Source of the DNA: JOPF133 sp052144935
GTDB taxonomy: Bacteria; Acidobacteriota; Terriglobia; Bryobacterales; Bryobacteraceae
Direction of reading: 5' to 3'
Assembly: GCA_052144935.1 (NCBI GenBank)
Contig: JBKQPR010000161.1
Location: 1 to 12,405 of the forward strand
Length of the DNA: 12,405 nucleotides
Shown: positions 7,487 through 12,405 of the stretch, one piece after another
Layout: the number at the start of each line of letters is the position of its first letter
Position numbering within the stretch: position 1 is the stretch's first letter
Made by a program: the position numbers and the translations under genes
The notes under the pieces: generated by a model
What the model was told of the DNA's origin: nothing
The model's input: only the letters and a program-made list of their open reading frames with translations
The model's database searches: none

Positions 7487-7709
7487 CTACCATCTTGAGT
7501 TGCCGTACCAACGCAGGACTCGGAGCGCGCGCAGTGTATTCCAGCGGCTTGCCCTGCCGACATCAGCCTCCATCTGCAATGGGATTATGTTCGGGATGAA
7601 GGATGTTGAGCGGCCAGCGCCCGTTCTGGTGGCGGCGCTGAATCACGATTTCGATGGCTTCACGGACGCGGCTGTCGGGTTGGATTCCTGCATTTCGCAC
7701 ATAATGTAC
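7487..7709 (-). pseudogene. C-terminal remnant of an alpha/alpha-toroid (squalene cyclase / prenyltransferase-like) protein
   Basis: Reading minus from 7709, one frame gives VHYVRNAGIQPDSRVREA and then RRHQNGRWPLNILHPEHNP; it stops at 7563-7565. The next frame gives PLQMEADVGRASRWNTLRAL and RVLRWYGNSRW, ending at a TAG at 7487-7489. Deleting one C from the CCC at 7581-7583 joins them. The combination LRxAG.xPD, GRWPL and SRWNTLRALRVLRWYG is the C-terminal end of a toroid family often annotated as squalene cyclase-like or prenyltransferase-like. Only about 73 residues remain; no upstream part exists at higher coordinates, where the TPR gene begins on the other strand. The remnant is both truncated and frameshifted. 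Function of the parent protein is unknown to me. Confidence 0.65.
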
Positions 7710-7713
7710 GGCT

Positions 7714-8791
7714 GTGCCGTTCTTAGTGTGTTCGTGGTGCGCCGCGCAAGCGACGCAAGACTCCGAGGAACTGGACCGCCGCCTTCATCTCGTCGAGGCC
7801 GAACGTTCGCATGGCCGTCTGACGGTGGCGGAATCGATGCTGGCCGATGTGCAGGCGGAGATCGAGCGGACGGAAGGACCTGGCTTCCTGTTGGCCGCGG
7901 CGCTGAGGGAACATGGGCTGTTGCGGGACGACGAGGGCCGCTCGGACGAGGCGATTCCATTCTATGATATGAGCGCGCTCTGGCGATGGTTCGCGCGCAG
8001 CCGGGCGCCAGTCCCGTGACAGTGGGGCGGTTACTTGCCAATCTCGCCAGTTCGCAAGCGGACTGTGGCAATGTCGAAGTGGCGCTTGCGCTCTCCGCGG
8101 AAGCAATGACCTTGGTGCGGACTGCCGTGGAACGAACGCCTGTGGATTTCGCGGTCTCGCTCTATGCGCACGGAATCGCTTTGCATGGCCTTGGCCAGAA
8201 CACAGAGTCACTGCGGGATCTGCGGGAATCGCTTGATATCTGGCAGCGTGCGGCCGAGCCGGATTACGCACAGGTGGCGTTACTCAAAGAGGCAATGGCC
8301 AGGTGCTTCGCCGATCTAGGCTACAGCAATCAGGCCGAAACTTCCCAACGGGAGGCGCTCGCAATCCGCGCGAAGATTTCGGACCCGAATCGCTAAGCGT
8401 CGCTGCGTCACTGAACGATCTCGGCGTAATGCTGACACGCGCGCAACGCTTCTCTGAAGGGCAGCAATCGCTCGCAAGGGCGGCTCTGATCTTTGAGCAA
8501 TTCGGAGAAAGCGAACAGCGGCGATTGACGGCGGTGTTGGGCAATCTGGGCGCCCTCTATTACAGCCAGGCTCGGAATAGCGCACAGCTATACGCGAAGG
8601 CTGAGGACGTCTACCGGCGCAAGCTCGCGATCGAGGAGGGGATGTTCGGATTGTCGGATGTTCGCGTATCGGCGACGCTGGAGATGTTGGGGGAAATTCT
8701 GTACCGCAAGCGCGCGTACAACAAGGCCGGACGGGTCTACGGCCGCGGCCTGGCGATCCAGCAGCCGGTGCTCGAGATGGTTTGCGGTTAG
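7714..8791 (+). pseudogene. Tetratricopeptide-repeat protein gene, broken by two frameshifts
   Basis: Three consecutive open stretches in three frames form one TPR protein of about 355 residues. Part 1 (from GTG 7714) contains EELDRRLHLVEAERSHGR and RSDEAIPFY; part 2 (7971-8378) begins ERALAMVRAQPG and includes EVALALSAEAMTLVR and GYSNQAETSQREALAIRAK; part 3 (8378-8791) begins FGPESLSVAASLNDLGVML and includes AKAEDVYRRKLAIEEGMFG. The first break is TATGA duplicated in tandem at 7963-7972; removing one copy restores FYERALAMV. The second is a missing base near 8375-8379. The start is uncertain: GTG 7714 gives a poor leader, while ATG 7704 in another frame gives a more signal-like MYGCAVLSVFVV, hinting at a third break. 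The end (QQPVLEMVCG) is abrupt for this family. TPR proteins mediate protein contacts; the partner is unknown. It ends 6 bp from the convergent rhamnosidase stop. Confidence 0.78.
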
Positions 8792-8797
8792 AGCGGT

Positions 8798-11689
8798 TCA
8801 CTGGAGAGCCACCTCGAACGAATGGGTGCCGGGCGCCACCTCGAAAGCGCGATTCCCTCTGTCGCCAGCGGAAGCCGAGCGTTGCGCCTGCGTCCGTACC
8901 GGACCCTCGCCAGGCACGAACACGGTCGCCGTTGTTCCTGGCGGCACCGTGACACTCAAGCGGAACGTTCCATTCTCTATCCGCCAGTCGCTGACGATTT
9001 CGCCATGAATCGAACGGTATTTGGCTTTCGCGAAAGTGAGGTCGCCAACCACGGCAGGCTTGATCACAAAATGCTTGAAGCCGGGGGACTTCCCATCACT
9101 GCGAATCCCCGCCACGCCCTCGGTGAACCATGCGCCGATCGAGATGAGGGTGTCATGGATGTGTGACTGGCCCGTCCAACCCTCCCAGCTCGTCGTGGCG
9201 CCGTTGGCTAGCATGTAGCCCCAGCCCGGGTAGTCCTTCTTGCTGGTCATTTCGTAAATCAAGTCGTTGCGGTCCGCTTCCATCAGGTATTTCATGACGA
9301 AATACGTGCCGTGCATGCCGGTGTCGAGATGACCGCCGTTGTGGACGCGAATCGTGTTCTCCAGCTTTTCCATCACGTCTTTGCGCAATTGCGCCGGGAC
9401 AACGCCCGTCAGGAGCGGAAACGCCTCCTGAACCGAGTCGCCATTGGTATAGCTGTGGTCGGCAGCATTATAGAAACGTTGGTGGATGGCCTTCGACACC
9501 GCGGCTGCCCGTGCGGTATAGGCAGCCGCGTCCACTTCTTTCCCGAGGACGCCCGCGATCTTGCTGGCGAGCTGAAGCTGGTAGACGTAATGAACGCTGT
9601 TGATGGCTTGCGCGGGCGGACTGTTGCCCCGGAAGCTGCCTTTAGGCGTTAGCCAATCGCCCAGGAAGTTCCAGGTCTGGATCGTCATCGCATGGCTCTT
9701 GTGGTCGAGCAGAAGATCTTCAGAGCTTTCCGATGCGAGGTAGCCAAGCCACTTGCGGATCATTGGATAATTCGTTTCGAGCAGCCCTTTGTCGCCATAT
9801 TGGAGGTACATCTGCCACGGCAGTGTCACCACCATACCGCCCCACATCGGGCCACCGCCTCCCTGGTTCTGATAGTTCGGCGCCGTATGTGGCAGAGAAC
9901 CGGTCTCCGGGTCCTGTGCATCGCGCCAGTTGGCGAGCCAGCGGCTGTACAGGCCTCCGGTCGAAAAGTTGAACATGCCCGTTTCGAAGGAGGTTCCGGC
10001 ATCACCTCCATAGCCAAGTCGCTCCCGCGTCGGGCAGTCCACCACGTAGCCGCCCAGCGTGAGTGCTTCGTAAGTCCGGGTGACGAGCCCGTAGATCTGG
10101 TTCAGGAGATCACTGGACGACGTGAACTCGCCGACCCTGTCGTAGGCCGTGCGAATCAGATATCCGGTGGCGTCGGCAACGTCTGGCGCAGTCTCGATTC
10201 CGATGACTCGCACATATCGAAATCCGTGATAGTTGAAACGGGAGCGGAAGGTCAGCGGTTCGCCGTTGCCCACCACCTCGTCACGTTGGTTGAACGTGTT
10301 GGGGAAAATCGTTGGGTTTCCTCCCCGCCCGGCCCTTCCGGCGCCAGCGCCAGCCGGCGGCGTGGCGCCACTGCGTCCGGCTGTTCCCGCGCCGGTGGTA
10401 GGCCCACTCTGACCTGGCACGTTTAAGTGGCCTGAGGGGCTACCCGCTGCTCCCGCAGCCGCGCCTGGAGCCGGTTTGTCAGGCTCCATCTGATCGGAGT
10501 ACTCCAGCTTGACGGTCGATCCCTTTGCGATTGGGGGCAATTTGATCTCGAGCCATCCGGTGAAATTCTTCCCCATGTCGATGACCCAGCCGCCCTGAGG
10601 ATAAGCGTCGACCCGGACAGCCTGGATCGCCTCCACCAACCGGTTCGGCTCCACCATTTGAGCCGCCGTCAGAACCCGGGGCGGCTCGAACACCGCAGCC
10701 ACCTGCCACCCGGAATCGTCCAGGTCTAACTGGTTCCAGCCAGGAACCTCCAACCTGGCGTCGAAGCGCTCTCCGCCGTAGTCTCCGAATGCCGTCCCAC
10801 GGCCGAGAGGAGTGATGGGGCTCTCATAAACCTTCCAGGTTTCATCGGTAACCACCTGAGCGGTCCTTCCGTCACCCATTGAAATATCCAGTTGCGCTCG
10901 CACCAGCGGGCCATCGTGAATCACTCCAGAGTGCCCCTTCACGTACCAACCCCGGCCTAGCCAAAGCGCCACGATGTTCTTTCCTGGAACCAAATAGTCC
11001 GCTACTTCGTGAGTGACATAGAGATTCCGTCTGGAGTAATCGCTTACCGCCGGACTTAAGACATGATCATCCACCTTTCTGCCGTTGACGTATAGCTCGT
11101 AGTAGCCGAGGGCGTTGACGTAGGCCACGGCCCTACTCGGCTTGTTGACCAGGGTAAATGTCTTCCGCAGCCAGGGAAATGGAAGCGGTGTGCCTTCAGT
11201 TGTTCCATAGGGACGTTGTTCGCCAATCCATTTCGAGTGCCAATCCGACGATTGAAGCAGGCCCATCGACCAGGTTGCTTGCGCACTCCAAGCCGATGGC
11301 TTGCCGGCGTCGCTCCAAACGCGCACCTTCCAGTAAGCCTGTTGTCCCGAAGCGAGCTTCATGCCACCATATTCAACCCACATGGATTGCGCAGAGGCGA
11401 CACGGCCGGAGTCCCAGAGATCACCCTGATCCCTCAGGAGGATCGCGGGGGCGCTGGCAACCAGTACGCGATAGGCGGTCTGAGCGCGAACTCTCGCCAC
11501 TGGATCGAGGCGCCAGCTCAAGCGCGGCTTCTGGACGTCGATGCCCAACGGGTTGGAGAGGTACTCGCAGCGGAGCCGCTGAACCGAAAGGTCCGCTCTT
11601 TCCGAGTCGTCGCCGAAAAGCAACGCCCCTCCAAATGGCAAAGCGAGTAGAACAACAACGCGTAGTGGTTTGAAGTTGCTCGTATTCAC
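8798..11689 (-). CDS. Secreted alpha-L-rhamnosidase, glycoside hydrolase family 78
   Basis: Hydrolyses terminal alpha-L-rhamnose from glycans or glycosides by inversion. 963 residues, the usual size for GH78. A signal peptide with hydrophobic core VVVLLALPFGGALLFG occupies about residues 10-26. N-terminal beta domains follow (RCEYLSNPLGIDVQKPRLSW at 40-59, the carbohydrate-binding-like region to about 330, then a further beta domain), with an (alpha/alpha)6 catalytic barrel from about 520 to 860 and a C-terminal beta domain. The signature DCPTRERLGYGGDAG gives Asp551, Glu556 and general acid Asp563, the same spacing as Asp567, Glu572 and Asp579 of Bacillus RhaB; Glu836 in TTSWEGWTG is the expected base. 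Residues 407-457 are a Gly/Ala/Pro-rich insertion. The start is a GTG at 11687-11689 with GGAG ten bases upstream; no nearby in-frame ATG exists. It lies downstream of a TonB receptor gene, suggesting rhamnose-glycan use. Confidence 0.95.
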   Translation of the reverse strand: MNTSNFKPLRVVVLLALPFGGALLFGDDSERADLSVQRLRCEYLSNPLGIDVQKPRLSWRLDPVARVRAQTAYRVLVASAPAILLRDQGDLWDSGRVASAQSMWVEYGGMKLASGQQAYWKVRVWSDAGKPSAWSAQATWSMGLLQSSDWHSKWIGEQRPYGTTEGTPLPFPWLRKTFTLVNKPSRAVAYVNALGYYELYVNGRKVDDHVLSPAVSDYSRRNLYVTHEVADYLVPGKNIVALWLGRGWYVKGHSGVIHDGPLVRAQLDISMGDGRTAQVVTDETWKVYESPITPLGRGTAFGDYGGERFDARLEVPGWNQLDLDDSGWQVAAVFEPPRVLTAAQMVEPNRLVEAIQAVRVDAYPQGGWVIDMGKNFTGWLEIKLPPIAKGSTVKLEYSDQMEPDKPAPGAAAGAAGSPSGHLNVPGQSGPTTGAGTAGRSGATPPAGAGAGRAGRGGNPTIFPNTFNQRDEVVGNGEPLTFRSRFNYHGFRYVRVIGIETAPDVADATGYLIRTAYDRVGEFTSSSDLLNQIYGLVTRTYEALTLGGYVVDCPTRERLGYGGDAGTSFETGMFNFSTGGLYSRWLANWRDAQDPETGSLPHTAPNYQNQGGGGPMWGGMVVTLPWQMYLQYGDKGLLETNYPMIRKWLGYLASESSEDLLLDHKSHAMTIQTWNFLGDWLTPKGSFRGNSPPAQAINSVHYVYQLQLASKIAGVLGKEVDAAAYTARAAAVSKAIHQRFYNAADHSYTNGDSVQEAFPLLTGVVPAQLRKDVMEKLENTIRVHNGGHLDTGMHGTYFVMKYLMEADRNDLIYEMTSKKDYPGWGYMLANGATTSWEGWTGQSHIHDTLISIGAWFTEGVAGIRSDGKSPGFKHFVIKPAVVGDLTFAKAKYRSIHGEIVSDWRIENGTFRLSVTVPPGTTATVFVPGEGPVRTQAQRSASAGDRGNRAFEVAPGTHSFEVALQ

Positions 11690-11780
11690 GTATGCATCAC
11701 TCCGGTTGGCACGCGCAAAAACATCCCCCAGGACTCAATGAACACACCGCTTTGAGTGCAGTAGTCGAGCTGATGCGGCC
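11690..11780. other. Upstream region of the rhamnosidase gene
   Basis: Between the rhamnosidase start and the receptor terminator. It contains the GGAG ribosome site (about 11700-11703, minus strand) and presumably the rhamnosidase promoter, but I see no convincing -35/-10 pair. No operator-like palindrome is obvious. Confidence 0.35.
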
Positions 11781-11810
11781 AGGCCACCCGCGAGGGTTCG
11801 CGGGTGGCCT
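11781..11810 (-). terminator. Strong hairpin after the TonB-dependent receptor gene
   Basis: A 13-bp perfect stem (11781-11793 with 11798-11810) closes a 4-base loop. The arm is GGCCACCCGCGA and its complement, almost all G-C. It begins 14 bp after the receptor stop codon on the minus strand. There is no T run on either side, so it is either a U-less terminator or an mRNA 3'-end stabiliser. It separates the receptor transcript from the rhamnosidase gene. Confidence 0.65.
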
Positions 11811-11824
11811 CGCGGGTTGAGTGT

Positions 11825-12405
11825 CTAGAACCGAATCCGCGCCGAAAGCGCCATGTGGCGGGCCTGAACCTGCGCGCTTTGGACCGTACCGAACGCGGCG
11901 TTGGTGTTCGCGCCGCTGGTGAAGTTCAAGGTGAGCGAAGTATTCGGGTTGCTCGGGTTGAAATGGTTGAGCGTGTTAAAAGTCTCCGCGCGCAGTTCCA
12001 GGGTCACTTTCTCCTTGATGTGGGTCATCTTGGCCAGGGACAGGTCCAGATTCCACAGCCACGGACCGTAGAACAGGGTCGGCGGCGTGTTGCCGATGCC
12101 CAGCGAGTTCGCCGGCGGGAGCGTAAACTTGGCGGCGTTCAGGGGAACCTGCAAATCGTGGGTTGTCGTCGCCGAATCAAATTGCCCGGCGGGCAGGTAC
12201 AGGTTGTTCCCCATCTCGCACCGGAATGGGAGGTCCGCGGTCGGAGTGCCGGTCCAGTATTCCGAAGGAGCGCCGGTCGAGCCGCAGCTCACGGTGTACG
12301 GAGTGCCTGCGAAGATCGAGCCGTTACCGTTCAGGTACCAGCCGTCCAGCACCGCCTTAGTGAAGGCGTTGCTCCACATTCGGCTGCCGCCGGGGATATC
12401 GTAAG
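11825..12405 (-). CDS. TonB-dependent receptor, C-terminal part
   Basis: Last 192 residues of an outer-membrane beta-barrel protein; the rest lies beyond the window. Visible pieces are typical of large acidobacterial Oar/TonB-type receptors with an N-terminal carboxypeptidase-regulatory-like domain: YDIPGGSR near the window edge, LDGWYLNGNGSIFAGTPYTV, FYGPWLWNLDLSLAKMTHI, EKVTLELRAETFNTLNHFNP, and a terminal strand ALSARIRF with the C-terminal Phe recognised by the BAM complex. The stop is the TAG at 11825-11827, followed by a hairpin. These receptors import large substrates with energy from TonB-ExbBD; the adjoining GH78 enzyme suggests a glycan substrate, which is inference. Confidence 0.88.
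   Translation of the reverse strand, partial: YDIPGGSRMWSNAFTKAVLDGWYLNGNGSIFAGTPYTVSCGSTGAPSEYWTGTPTADLPFRCEMGNNLYLPAGQFDSATTTHDLQVPLNAAKFTLPPANSLGIGNTPPTLFYGPWLWNLDLSLAKMTHIKEKVTLELRAETFNTLNHFNPSNPNTSLTLNFTSGANTNAAFGTVQSAQVQARHMALSARIRF

Noticed and set aside
7643..8271. Minus-strand frames opposite the start of the TPR gene.
   Set aside because: Arg/Pro-rich and unrecognisable, while the plus strand shows clear TPR helices; only the stretch below about 7709 on the minus strand carries a family signature, in a different frame.

Overview
The window looks like part of a draft contig from a high-GC soil bacterium, most likely an Acidobacteriota of the Solibacter/Bryobacter type. This rests on the C-terminus of a large TonB-dependent receptor with the group's typical ending, a secreted GH78 rhamnosidase next to it, and GC-rich non-coding repeat arrays. 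The phylum call is inference; there is no rRNA or marker gene here. The first 33 bases are probably not genomic: they align without gaps to an Illumina TruSeq adapter.

Left part (1-2841): a leftward pair, SDR-family epimerase/dehydratase then aldehyde dehydrogenase (cut at the contig end), is divergent from a GntR/FCD-family regulator. The 105-bp gap between them carries a 17-bp inverted repeat lying over the promoter elements of both directions, so a small locally regulated catabolic unit is likely.

Middle (2842-8791): a low-gene-density, partly decayed region. Two arrays of imperfect, same-orientation GC-rich repeats (about 3150-4335 and 6584-7440) bracket an M28 zinc metallopeptidase gene whose signal peptide lies in a different frame from its catalytic body. 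After the second array come a C-terminal scrap of an alpha/alpha-toroid (squalene-cyclase-like) gene on the minus strand and a TPR-protein gene broken by two frameshifts, one of them an exact 5-bp tandem duplication.

Right part (8798-12405): a complete secreted GH78 alpha-L-rhamnosidase and, upstream of it on the same strand, the 3' end of a TonB-dependent receptor, separated by a strong hairpin. Together they suggest uptake and breakdown of rhamnose-containing plant or microbial glycans.

I found no CRISPR array, tRNA, rRNA, complete insertion sequence or recognisable defence system. The least explained element is the GC-rich mosaic repeat family.
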